Shown here: one piece after another, positions 7,142 through 14,905 of the stretch | How positions within the stretch are numbered: position 1 is the stretch's first letter | How the letters are laid out: the number at the start of each line of letters is the position of its first letter | Assembly (NCBI GenBank): GCA_937885345.1 | Contig: CAKZZH010000031.1 | Location: 1-25,333 of the forward strand | From: an uncultured Lachnospiraceae bacterium | GTDB taxonomy: Bacteria; Bacillota; Clostridia; Lachnospirales; Lachnospiraceae | Direction of reading: 5' to 3' | DNA: 25,333 nucleotides | The notes under the pieces: generated by a model | The model's input: only the letters and a program-made list of their open reading frames with translations | Database searches by the model: none | Told to the model about the DNA's origin: nothing | Position numbers and translations under genes: made by a program

Positions 7142-8632
7142 TTGAAGAAGCAAAACAGTAATATGCTCAGGCTTTTGAGGAGCTTTAATTATAAGCGGAT
7201 AATAAACGATATTAACGGGCTGGGCTACCGATACACCTTGAAGAATCTGATCGTAACGATGGCGATTTACGCTGTTGTTACGGCGCTTGTAGCTATAGCA
7301 CTCAATCTTGATATTGCCTTTTCGATTCTTATGATCGCGGCAACAGTGCTTTTTATTCCCGGTCTTGTGCACAACGCATATAAGCGTAAGTACGATAAAA
7401 TCTTATTTTCCGATGTTTCGCAGTATATCGAGCAGATGCTCTACTCGTTCAAGAACAACAGAAAAATATACAAATCACTGCAGGACATTATGCCGCTTTT
7501 TGAGACATCTCCGATATACGCGGATCTTGAAGAACTCAGTGAGAACATTCTGGCTGAAGGAAATGAGGCTGCGATCAAATACTTTGATGCGAAATATTCC
7601 TGCAATAAAATAACTACAGTTCACGGATTCTTTCTTGAGTCGGAGAAGATCGGCGGAGATATCGACGAAACGATAAATCTCCTGATAGATGACAACGCGG
7701 CCTGGAAAGAGAGAACGGAGGGCTTCCGTAAGGACAGGAATAAGTGGAGAACATCGATAATCGGTGCGATCATTATCTCCTTTGCGCTTTGTATTCTTAT
7801 GGAGAAGATGCTTCCTGCCGAGGTCGGGATAATCGAGAATGTGCTGGTGAGGATCACTTCGGTTATTGTGTATGTCGCAGAGATAATGCTGTATTCGATC
7901 ATGGACAGAAGGCTGTCTGTAAGTATGATCGGCAATTCGGCTTCAAGAAGTGAGAGACAGATCATCAGATATTATGAAGATTTTATGAGTCATGACAAAA
8001 CTAAGATCCTGAAGAAAAGCCTTAAGACATCTCTTCCTATCCTGATAATTGCGATCGCTGTGACGTTTATACTGAAGAATACTTTTGTAAGTATCGCCGC
8101 ATTTGTGCTTGCTGCACTTGTATTTTTCCGGCCGATGATAAGTTACAGAAGTCATGTCAGGATATTGAAAGAAGAAATACGGATCCAGTTCCCGTCGTGG
8201 CTTATGTCGATGGCAATGCTCGCGCAGTCAAACAGTATACAGGTCGCTCTTTACAAGAGTATTTTCTGTGCACCTGTCGTGCTTAAACCGGAGCTTACGA
8301 CGCTCTGTAATGCGCTTACGGACGATCCCGACTCTGCAAGGCCGTACCATAATTTTATGAAGGGGTTTGATATGCCGGATATTACGGCTTCGATGAAAAT
8401 GTTCTATGCGATATCTTCAGGCGCGGGTGCGGACGCAAAGAAGCAGATTAGTGATATTATCAAGCGAACCAATATGATGGTTGATAAAGCGGAGCGCCAC
8501 GCCAATGACAATTTTATCGCAGGTCTGTACTCACTCTTTCTTGCTCCGCAGGTTGTCGGCGGCGCAAAGCTGATGGTCGATATGGTCGTGTTCCTGGTAA
8601 TGTTTGCAGGAAGCGCTGCGACGCTCTACTGA
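7142..8632 (+). CDS. Tad pilus platform protein with two GspF/TadB-C-like halves
   Basis: This 496-residue inner-membrane protein starts at TTG 7142, 5 nt after AGGAGG (7131-7136); the next ATG, at 7163, has no such site. Membrane segments lie at about 35-77 (two), 203-222, 232-252, 300-337 (two) and 470-495. Between them are two soluble helical halves: residues 88-200 (with EKIGGDIDETINLL, typical of the T2SS F fold) and 345-465. Classical Tad loci encode TadB and TadC separately at about 300 residues each. Here one protein seems to carry both F-type halves. It follows the ATPase by 9 bp and would form the membrane platform that the ATPase turns or pushes. The family call is firm; the TadB-TadC fusion is my reading of the layout. 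Its end overlaps the convergent kinase gene by 7 bp. Confidence 0.82.
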   Translation: MKKQNSNMLRLLRSFNYKRIINDINGLGYRYTLKNLIVTMAIYAVVTALVAIALNLDIAFSILMIAATVLFIPGLVHNAYKRKYDKILFSDVSQYIEQMLYSFKNNRKIYKSLQDIMPLFETSPIYADLEELSENILAEGNEAAIKYFDAKYSCNKITTVHGFFLESEKIGGDIDETINLLIDDNAAWKERTEGFRKDRNKWRTSIIGAIIISFALCILMEKMLPAEVGIIENVLVRITSVIVYVAEIMLYSIMDRRLSVSMIGNSASRSERQIIRYYEDFMSHDKTKILKKSLKTSLPILIIAIAVTFILKNTFVSIAAFVLAALVFFRPMISYRSHVRILKEEIRIQFPSWLMSMAMLAQSNSIQVALYKSIFCAPVVLKPELTTLCNALTDDPDSARPYHNFMKGFDMPDITASMKMFYAISSGAGADAKKQISDIIKRTNMMVDKAERHANDNFIAGLYSLFLAPQVVGGAKLMVDMVVFLVMFAGSAATLY

Positions 8633-10026
8633 TTCACGGCAGGAAGGGCAAAGATAAATTCGGTTCCGACGCCCTCGGTACTGATCACATCGATGTATTC
8701 GCCATGTGCGTTTATGATATCTTTAACGATGGACAGGCCAAGACCGGTGCCCCTCTTGTCCTTGCCTCTCGAAAGGTCGGATTTGTAGAAACGGTCCCAG
8801 ATCTTGGGTATGCTGTCTTTGGGAATTCCGATACCGAAGTCTTTGATGGAGGTGAGTATTTTATCGTTACGCTCACTGACGGAAATGATGATGCTTGAGT
8901 CGTTGTTGCTGAATTTGATGGCGTTATCAACGAGGTTGTAGATGACCTGCTGGATTTTACCCTTGTCGGCGCGGACCGTAACGGAGGAATCGCAGAAGAC
9001 GAGTTTGAACATGATCTTCTTCTTGGAGCAGGTTCCTTCGAAAGTGTTGATGGTCTGCTTGATGATCTGAATGATATCGAAATCTGTGAGATCGAGCGGA
9101 AGACCTTTGTCGTTTACATTGCTGATGGTCAGCATATTATTGGTAAGTTTGGTAAGACGCTCGGTCTCGTTGATAACTATATTAAAATATTTTTCCTGCA
9201 TTTCGGACGGGATGGTACCGTCCATCATTGCTTCAAGGTAGCCTTTGATGGAGGTTAGAGGCGAACGGAAATCGTGAGAAACATTCGCGATGAATTTACG
9301 CTGATAATCCGTTAGCGAACCGATTTCGGAAGCCATGTAATCAAGGGATGCAGCGAGACGCCCGATCTCATCGTTGCGGTGCATATTGATCTTCTCGGAG
9401 AAATCGCCCTTTGCGAGACGGCCTGTGCTTTCGGTTATTACTTCGATCGGTTTGGAAACATTACGAATAAAGATAAATACGAATATTCCCATAAGGAGCA
9501 CTGCCGCAATAAGGGTAACATAGTTATAGTTGAAGATCCCGTAAAGCTCGGAGGCAATTACGGAGATGCTTTTTGCGAGTATCACATAGCCGCTGACCGC
9601 ATAATTGTAAGTGATCGGATACATAACAATAAGATGATCTTCATCAAAAATATTATAGAATCGGTTGATCATATAGTATTTGTTTCCGGTGTCTGTCGGA
9701 TCGAAAGCCGCAACTCCGTAATTGGAAATATTCTCGGTTCCTGCTACTATATCGCCGTTACGGCTGATAAGCATAACTTTACATCCGGTGTAATTGCTGA
9801 TGATGTTCATTTGGTTCGATAGCGAACTATCATCTTCATTGCCCAGGTAGTATTCTTTACCGTAGCCTTCGGCAAGATATGTTGCTTCCTGATACATTTT
9901 TTCGGCTTCCTGTTGAAGGATCCTGTTACGGGTAAGGCTCGAAACAAAGATGGAAGTAAAAAGGAATCCACCGAGAATTATGATTACGAAACCGATTATG
10001 AATTTGACGATCAGTTTATTGTTCAT
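8626..10026 (-). CDS. HAMP-type sensor histidine kinase
   Basis: This 466-residue membrane kinase phosphorylates a partner regulator, almost certainly the OmpR-type protein encoded just upstream. The frame stays open further 5', but that part overlaps the regulator gene. ATG 10026 has a modest ACGAGG site and begins a normal signal-anchor, so it is preferred. Layout: TM1 (about 6-32), an extracellular sensor domain (33-160), TM2 (167-187), HAMP (188-240), HisKA with the phospho-acceptor H251 (ANVSHDFRSPL), then the ATPase domain with N-box NLVDNAIKFS (N368), G1 DFGIG (397-401) and G2 GTGLGLS (426-432). All catalytic motifs are intact. The signal is unknown. The start lies 16 nt after the regulator's stop, so the pair is co-transcribed. 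Confidence 0.93.
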   Translation of the reverse strand: MNNKLIVKFIIGFVIIILGGFLFTSIFVSSLTRNRILQQEAEKMYQEATYLAEGYGKEYYLGNEDDSSLSNQMNIISNYTGCKVMLISRNGDIVAGTENISNYGVAAFDPTDTGNKYYMINRFYNIFDEDHLIVMYPITYNYAVSGYVILAKSISVIASELYGIFNYNYVTLIAAVLLMGIFVFIFIRNVSKPIEVITESTGRLAKGDFSEKINMHRNDEIGRLAASLDYMASEIGSLTDYQRKFIANVSHDFRSPLTSIKGYLEAMMDGTIPSEMQEKYFNIVINETERLTKLTNNMLTISNVNDKGLPLDLTDFDIIQIIKQTINTFEGTCSKKKIMFKLVFCDSSVTVRADKGKIQQVIYNLVDNAIKFSNNDSSIIISVSERNDKILTSIKDFGIGIPKDSIPKIWDRFYKSDLSRGKDKRGTGLGLSIVKDIINAHGEYIDVISTEGVGTEFIFALPAVNQ

Positions 10027-10042
10027 GTTTGCTGCCTCGTGA

Positions 10043-10750
10043 TCATTTGAGTTCGAATTTGTAACCGATGCCCCAGACTGTGGAGATGCTCCATTTCTTG
10101 TGGTCGTGGATCTTTTCACGAATACGTTTAATGTGAACGTCAACGGTCCTTGTATCGCCGATGTATTCATATCCCCAGATATGATCGAGGAGCTGCTCTC
10201 TTGTAAATACCTGCCCCGGTGACTTTGCTATAAAATACAGCAGTTCAAGTTCTTTCGGAGGCATATCGACATTATGTCCCATATATGTTACTGAGTAGTT
10301 ACTGAGATTCACCGTTAAATCCGGGTATTCAACGCACTGCGGTGCTTGTGCGGGCACAGGTTTGGCAACGGGCTGAGGCTCCTGATAACGTCTGAGAACC
10401 GCCTTTACACGTGCAACAAGCTCCTTGGAATCAAAGGGTTTGATCATGTAATCGTCAGCACCGAGTTCGAGACCGAGCACTTTATCAAAAATCTCACCTT
10501 TGGCCGAGAGCATAATTATCGGCACATTGGAGTTCTTGCGTATCTCTCTGCAGACCTGGTATCCGTCGATGCCGGGAAGCATAAGATCAAGAAGGATAAT
10601 GTTCGGAGCAAATGTGACAAATTGTGACAGAGCACTCTCTCCATCTCCTACAATAAGGGTCTCATAGCACTCCTTGGTAAGATAGAGCGATATGAGTTCT
10701 GCAATATTTTCATCATCATCAACGATCAAAACTTTCTGTTTCTCTGCCAT
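10043..10750 (-). CDS. OmpR/PhoB-family response regulator
   Basis: This 235-residue DNA-binding regulator pairs with the downstream kinase. The receiver domain (about 5-120) shows the acidic pocket DDD (11-13), phospho-acceptor D55 in LLDLMLPG, the conserved Ser/Thr position in IIMLSA, and K104 in MIKPFD. A proline- and alanine-rich linker (124-140) leads to a winged helix (about 143-235) with the usual VFTREQLLDHIWG and RTVDVHIKRIREKI helices and a closing GIGYKF hairpin. AGGAGG sits 6 nt before the ATG. The gene lies 87 bp after mutS2 on the same strand, separated by a GC-rich hairpin. The regulon cannot be read from the window. The family call is certain; the exact orthologue (PhoP-, WalR- or ResD-like) is not. 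Confidence 0.93.
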   Translation of the reverse strand: MAEKQKVLIVDDDENIAELISLYLTKECYETLIVGDGESALSQFVTFAPNIILLDLMLPGIDGYQVCREIRKNSNVPIIMLSAKGEIFDKVLGLELGADDYMIKPFDSKELVARVKAVLRRYQEPQPVAKPVPAQAPQCVEYPDLTVNLSNYSVTYMGHNVDMPPKELELLYFIAKSPGQVFTREQLLDHIWGYEYIGDTRTVDVHIKRIREKIHDHKKWSISTVWGIGYKFELK

Positions 10751-10785
10751 ATAAACCTCCTAATAGTGCTGCAGGTCGCGCTTAT

Positions 10786-10834
10786 CGCGGCGCCGACCGG
10801 GCGCTTCCTGATCTGTCGCCGCTTCGGCGCCGCG
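10786..10834 (-). repeat. GC-rich inverted repeats between mutS2 and the response regulator
   Basis: CGCGGCGCC (10786-10794) is complementary to GGCGCCGCG (10826-10834), a 9-bp stem around a 31-nt loop. Inside it CGCCG (10817-10821) pairs with CGGCG (10825-10829) as an alternative small hairpin. The block starts just after the mutS2 stop codon. No T-run follows on the minus strand, so it is more likely a processing or attenuation hairpin, or a small dispersed repeat, than a full terminator. Confidence 0.5.
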
Positions 10835-10837
10835 CGC

Positions 10838-13189
10838 TTATTTAAATTCCACGATCGTTACGCCTGCGTCGCCTTCGCCGTATTCACCGAGGCGGAAAGA
10901 CTTGACATGCTTTTGCGACCTTAAATATTCGTGCACTGCGTTTCTGAGTATTCCCGAGCCCTTGCCGTGAACCACGCGAACCTGTGAGATTCTGGACAGA
11001 TTGGCATCATCGAGATATTTATCAAGCTCTATAAGTGCTTCGTCCCTCGTCATTCCGATAAGGTTGATCTCCGCGGAAATGCTTTGAACCTTGGAGGAAC
11101 GGATCTTACCGATGTTTGAGGACTTGTCCTTGATGGAGTCGGTTGAGGATTCGTCCTTGAGGATCACAAGATCCGTCATCTTGACCTTGCTGCTCAGAAT
11201 TCCTATGGTAACGGTCAGCATTCCTTTGGAATCCGGGAGCGTGTGGACCGTTCCGTCAGTGCCCATGCTTATAACATGCACGCGGTCGCCTATGTGAAAA
11301 TCGGTCGCTTTGTGGTATTGGGAGCCGGAAGATTTGGACTTCTTGGGAGCAAGCTTTCCGATTTCATCGTTGAGTCTTCTCCGCTCCTTCTCCATTGCGG
11401 CAATGTCTCTGCCCATTCCGGCGCGGTTGATATTGCGAATGGCGCCTGCGGCGGTTTCTTTGGCTTCCTCGAGGATCTCCTTTGCCTCGGCCCTTGCTTC
11501 TTCAATTATATCATCAATCTGCTGTCCTGCCTTCTCGTTTTTATCGCGCAGGCGCTGTCTCAGTTCTTCGATCTCGGACTTGTAGTTTTCGATTTCGTAG
11601 CGTTCTTCTTCGATTATTTTACGGCTCTTCTCAAGGTCCGCTATAACATCCTCGAAGGCCCTACTGTTATCGCCAATGAGCCCGGAGGCGGCAGTAATGA
11701 TGTCCTCAGAGAGGCCGAGTTTACCGGATATCGCGAAAGCATTACTTTTGCCGGGGATTCCGATCAGCAGTCTGTATGTGGGTGCGAGCGTTTCAATATC
11801 AAATTCGCAGCCTGCATTCATAACTCCCTGAGTGGAAAGCGCATATATCTTGAGCTCGCTGTAATGCGTAGTTGCAGCTGTTGTCACATCGCGGTCAAGA
11901 AGTGTTGTGAGTATTGAGGTTGCAAGAGCGGCACCTTCGGTGGGATCGGTTCCTGCGCATAGCTCATCAAACAGAACCAGGCATTCGCTGTTTGCTCTGG
12001 AAAGTATATATACTATATTTTTCATATGCGATGAGAAAGTGGAGAGCGACTGCTCGATACTCTGCTCATCACCTATGTCTGCAAAAACATCCTTGAAAAC
12101 AGCCATCCTTGTCCCTTCATAAGCAGGAACGAAGAGTCCTGTCTGCGCCATCAGTGTAAACAGACCGATGGTCTTGAGAGTTACTGTTTTACCGCCGGTA
12201 TTCGGGCCCGTTATTATCAGCTGGTTGTAGTCACCGCCAAGTTTGATATCTGTTGCGACGACGCTTTTCGGGTCGATCAGCGGGTGGCGCCCTTTGCGGA
12301 TATCGATGATACCTTCGGCATTCATATAAGGCTTTACGCCCTTGTAGGAAAGGGCATATGCACCTTTGGCAAAGATAAAGTCAAGTGCGGAAAGAAGCTC
12401 ATAATCGGTTACAAGCTCCTGCGTGTGAAGTCCCGCCATATCAGAAAGATTTGCCAGAATTTTACCGATCTCTTCGGTTTCGGCGATCTCCTGTTCACGA
12501 AGCTCGTTATTCAGCTTAACAACGCTCATCGGTTCTATAAAATATGTTGATCCGCCTTTGGACTGGTCGTGAACCATGCCCGGAACCTGCGATTTGTACT
12601 CGGCCTTAACCGGAATACAGTATCTTCCTGCGCGTGAGGTTATCACTGCGTCCTGAAGGTAAGTTCTCAGGGAACCGTTAAGGAGGCTTCCGAGTTCGGC
12701 CCGTATTTTATCGCCGGCATTACGGATGTGGCGCCTGATCTCTTTGAGAGCAGGGCTGGCGTCGTCGGCAATCTCCTCCTCGCTGATGATGCATCTGTCG
12801 ATCTCGCGCCTTAGGTCGGGAACATCCCTGAGCGCTGCAAAGCGTCCTGTCAGAGAGTCCTGCGTCTCGCCGTTGTATTTTATCGCATCTGCAACGCAGC
12901 TGAGGTTCGATCTTATGCAAAGAAGCTCTCCGATTCCGAGAGTGCTTCCTACTTCCAGACTTTTGCACATAGCGCGGATATCGCTGATCCCTCCGAAAGA
13001 AAGCCTGCCGCTCCTTATGATCCTGGCCGACGCATCGGATGTTTCCAGAAGCGCAACCTCGATATCATCCTTATTTGTCATCGGCTTTGCAGAGAGACAC
13101 AGGCGCTTTCCGGCCTCACTGCCCGCATATTCCGAGAGAAAACCGAGTATTTTATTATATTCAAGTGTCCTAAGTGTTCGTTTGTTCAT
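10838..13189 (-). CDS. mutS2: MutS2 family ATPase/endonuclease (ribosome rescue or anti-recombination)
   Basis: This 783-residue protein matches the normal MutS2 length. In Firmicutes MutS2 acts on branched DNA or, in Bacillus subtilis, splits collided ribosomes for quality control (there also called RqcU). Order: a helical core and clamp (1-290), an ABC-type ATPase with Walker A GPNTGGKT (328-335), Walker B LVLFDEL (404-410) and the D-loop region GTDPTEG, a coiled-coil (about 510-620) rich in E/K/R, a KOW-like segment (HIGDRVHVISMGTDGTV), and a C-terminal Smr domain with INLIGM and VVHGKGSGIL. The Smr DLRG-like motif is replaced by INLIGM; the HGKGSG loop is intact. ATG 13189 has no clear ribosome site. 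The regulator and kinase follow on the same strand. Confidence 0.96.
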   Translation of the reverse strand: MNKRTLRTLEYNKILGFLSEYAGSEAGKRLCLSAKPMTNKDDIEVALLETSDASARIIRSGRLSFGGISDIRAMCKSLEVGSTLGIGELLCIRSNLSCVADAIKYNGETQDSLTGRFAALRDVPDLRREIDRCIISEEEIADDASPALKEIRRHIRNAGDKIRAELGSLLNGSLRTYLQDAVITSRAGRYCIPVKAEYKSQVPGMVHDQSKGGSTYFIEPMSVVKLNNELREQEIAETEEIGKILANLSDMAGLHTQELVTDYELLSALDFIFAKGAYALSYKGVKPYMNAEGIIDIRKGRHPLIDPKSVVATDIKLGGDYNQLIITGPNTGGKTVTLKTIGLFTLMAQTGLFVPAYEGTRMAVFKDVFADIGDEQSIEQSLSTFSSHMKNIVYILSRANSECLVLFDELCAGTDPTEGAALATSILTTLLDRDVTTAATTHYSELKIYALSTQGVMNAGCEFDIETLAPTYRLLIGIPGKSNAFAISGKLGLSEDIITAASGLIGDNSRAFEDVIADLEKSRKIIEEERYEIENYKSEIEELRQRLRDKNEKAGQQIDDIIEEARAEAKEILEEAKETAAGAIRNINRAGMGRDIAAMEKERRRLNDEIGKLAPKKSKSSGSQYHKATDFHIGDRVHVISMGTDGTVHTLPDSKGMLTVTIGILSSKVKMTDLVILKDESSTDSIKDKSSNIGKIRSSKVQSISAEINLIGMTRDEALIELDKYLDDANLSRISQVRVVHGKGSGILRNAVHEYLRSQKHVKSFRLGEYGEGDAGVTIVEFK

Positions 13190-13359
13190 AACATATGTAT
13201 TTTACATTACTTTGAGAGAAACATCAATAATTCATAGATTGTTCATATTTCTTGTGTAAAATATTTTCTACGACTTGCGGCAGGGGCGATACGCGTCCAG
13301 AAACCGGTAGGGTATGACCTTTTTGGTGAGGCCGGATATTTAATTTGGCGGGGGTAAGT
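13190..13359. other. Divergent intergenic region between mutS2 and the PDZ gene
   Basis: This 170-bp region separates two divergent genes and must hold both promoters. Its mutS2 side is AT-rich; its other side (13266-13340) is GC-richer. For the + strand, TAAAAT in GTGTAAAATATT is a possible -10, but no good -35 stands at the right distance. No clear riboswitch or long hairpin was found. Confidence 0.5.
13199..13227 (-). promoter_or_regulatory. Candidate mutS2 promoter with almost no leader
   Basis: On the minus strand, TTGATG (13222-13227) and TAAAAT (13199-13204) are separated by 17 bases. The second hexamer matches the -10 consensus at 5 of 6 positions, the first matches -35 at 4 of 6. 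Transcription would begin near 13192, only a few bases before the mutS2 ATG (13187-13189), which also lacks a ribosome site. A leaderless message is therefore possible. An alternative upstream TTTACA-18-TATGAA pair exists near 13230-13260. Confidence 0.3.
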
Positions 13360-14841
13360 ATGTCAGAGGACGAGAAGACTACCGAAGATATCGATAATAC
13401 TCAGAAAAACAGTGATTTCGGGGATACCGGCAGTAAAACATACACCGGTGATAATGCGGATAGCACGAATAGTGAAGAACAGTACAGTCTCTATACGGAG
13501 CATATAGTTCCCGATAACAGGAAAAAGATTCGTAAAATGCTTACAAAGATCGCGGTTGTGGCAATTTGCGCAGTTGTGTTCGGCCTTATCGCCGGACTTA
13601 TTATGTTGCTTACGATCAAAGTGGGCAGGAATGTTTTCGAGCAGGATGAAACAACCACAAGATCGCCTGTTGTTATAGACAATACCGTTCCGGTTGTGAC
13701 GACACCGCCGGAAACCGATCCTACGACATCCGAGACGACGACTCCCGAGGAGATCACTTTACCTTCCGAATCACCTATGCAATCAGAGACAGAGAGCGTT
13801 ACCGAGCCTCCTGCAAGCGATATGACGGGTGAGTCCGAAAGCACACTTTGGGATGCTGACACCGAGGCAAGACTTAACGATCTGAGTGCGGATCTCGACG
13901 TTCTTAAGGCCATAGTCAACAGATCCATGACCTATTCCGTTACGGTGACGTCAAGTAACGATGCAAATGTTTTCAATTCAACTTATCAGAATTATACGGA
14001 ATCTTACGGATTCATTGTTGTTATAAATGACAACAACTGCTATATTGTGACCAAACTTTCGGCAGTTGAGGATGCACAGAGTATACAGGTTAAATTCAAT
14101 AACGGAATAACATGTGCCGCTGAATATGTTGGCGGCGATGCGACAACCGGGCTTGCGGTTATAATGACTCCGATCGTGAATTTTGCGGGGGTTAATGTAG
14201 CCACCCTCGGCAGCAGTTTCAATCTCGTAAAGGGAGATGCGATAGTTGCGGTCGGAGATTTGTATGGTTTCGGTAACTCCTTCGGTTATGGCGTGATCAC
14301 CGATACATCAAATATTGTCTCTGACACCGACTGCAGTTATAAGATCATAAGCAGTGATATACTTGTGGGCAGCACGCCAAGCGGCATTCTTGTGGACAGT
14401 AATTGTAATATTGTCGGACTTATAACCTATAATTATTCCGGTAATACAACGAGCTTTGTAAGAGCATACGGAATATCCGAGCTTCGCGGCCTTATCGAGA
14501 ATATGTCAAACGGAATTGTGAGACCGTACCTTGGAATTAAGGGAATCGCGTCAACCAATTCCGGAATCGGTACCTCAGAACTGCCTGCGGGCCTCTATGT
14601 AACCAATGTTGAACAGAATTCACCTGCCTATACCGCGGGTATACAACTTGGTGATATAATTACATCGATCGGCGGCATCAAGGTCGAAGATGTGGAATCC
14701 TATATGGAGGTTCTTTCGTCGCTTTCTCCGGGAATGTCGGTTGATGTAACCATAAAGAGACAGGGCAGGACCGGATACAGAGATATTGTTTACGGTATTA
14801 AGCTCACCGCCGAGACCGGCGATATTACGGAAATACGATAA
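13360..14841 (+). CDS. Membrane-anchored HtrA-like PDZ protein, apparently catalytically dead
   Basis: The protein has 493 residues from ATG 13360 (GGCGGGGG just upstream; an in-frame TTG at 13345 is less likely). Layout: an acidic cytoplasmic tail (1-60), one transmembrane helix (64-86), a Thr/Pro/Glu/Ser-rich external linker (95-165), a short helix, a trypsin-like HtrA domain (about 205-380) and one PDZ domain (about 387-483, with LGIKG and GIQLGDIITSIGG). This is the HtrA/DegS plan. Against family motifs the catalytic residues are gone: TNNHVV reads TKLSAV (His to S234), DxRTDLAV reads DATTGLAV (Asp to G264), and GNSGG reads STPSG (Ser to P340). It may act as a scaffold, sensor or chaperone on the outer membrane face. 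yhaM and rlmD follow on the same strand. Confidence 0.85.
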   Translation: MSEDEKTTEDIDNTQKNSDFGDTGSKTYTGDNADSTNSEEQYSLYTEHIVPDNRKKIRKMLTKIAVVAICAVVFGLIAGLIMLLTIKVGRNVFEQDETTTRSPVVIDNTVPVVTTPPETDPTTSETTTPEEITLPSESPMQSETESVTEPPASDMTGESESTLWDADTEARLNDLSADLDVLKAIVNRSMTYSVTVTSSNDANVFNSTYQNYTESYGFIVVINDNNCYIVTKLSAVEDAQSIQVKFNNGITCAAEYVGGDATTGLAVIMTPIVNFAGVNVATLGSSFNLVKGDAIVAVGDLYGFGNSFGYGVITDTSNIVSDTDCSYKIISSDILVGSTPSGILVDSNCNIVGLITYNYSGNTTSFVRAYGISELRGLIENMSNGIVRPYLGIKGIASTNSGIGTSELPAGLYVTNVEQNSPAYTAGIQLGDIITSIGGIKVEDVESYMEVLSSLSPGMSVDVTIKRQGRTGYRDIVYGIKLTAETGDITEIR

Positions 14842-14850
14842 AATGCAATA

Positions 14851-14895
14851 TTACAATTGACGGAAATATGTTAAAACGTAACGTTGCAATTGTAA
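14851..14895 (+). promoter_or_regulatory. Inverted repeat in the yhaM leader
   Basis: TTACAATTG (14851-14859) and CAATTGTAA (14887-14895) are perfect 9-bp inverted arms with a 27-nt spacer in the 64-bp gap before yhaM. The right arm runs directly into the AAGGAG ribosome site (14894-14899), so pairing in RNA could partly hide it; as DNA it could bind a dimeric regulator. No T-run follows either arm. Function is unknown. Confidence 0.45.
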
Positions 14896-14905
14896 GGAGA
14901 TATAA

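Noticed and set aside
5789..7372. 527-codon open frame on the minus strand opposite the CpaF/TadA gene
   Set aside because: It lies antisense to an unmistakable ATPase gene, has no ribosome site, and its product is rich in His, Arg and Cys with no domain-like pattern. It is a by-product of the codon use of the real gene.
10027..10170. 48-codon upstream extension of the histidine kinase
   Set aside because: It would overlap the end of the response regulator and adds a Ser/Thr/Asn-rich stretch before a normal membrane anchor; the start at 10026 has its own ribosome site.
11243..11917. 224-codon open frame on the plus strand opposite mutS2
   Set aside because: It is antisense to the MutS2 coiled-coil and has no ribosome site; its hydrophobic Phe/Leu-rich composition mirrors the Glu/Lys codons of the coiled-coil.
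13266..13345. Possible riboswitch before the PDZ gene
   Set aside because: The stretch has short complementary pieces (CCGG repeats, GGT/ACC), but I could not build a convincing multi-stem fold or match a known class.
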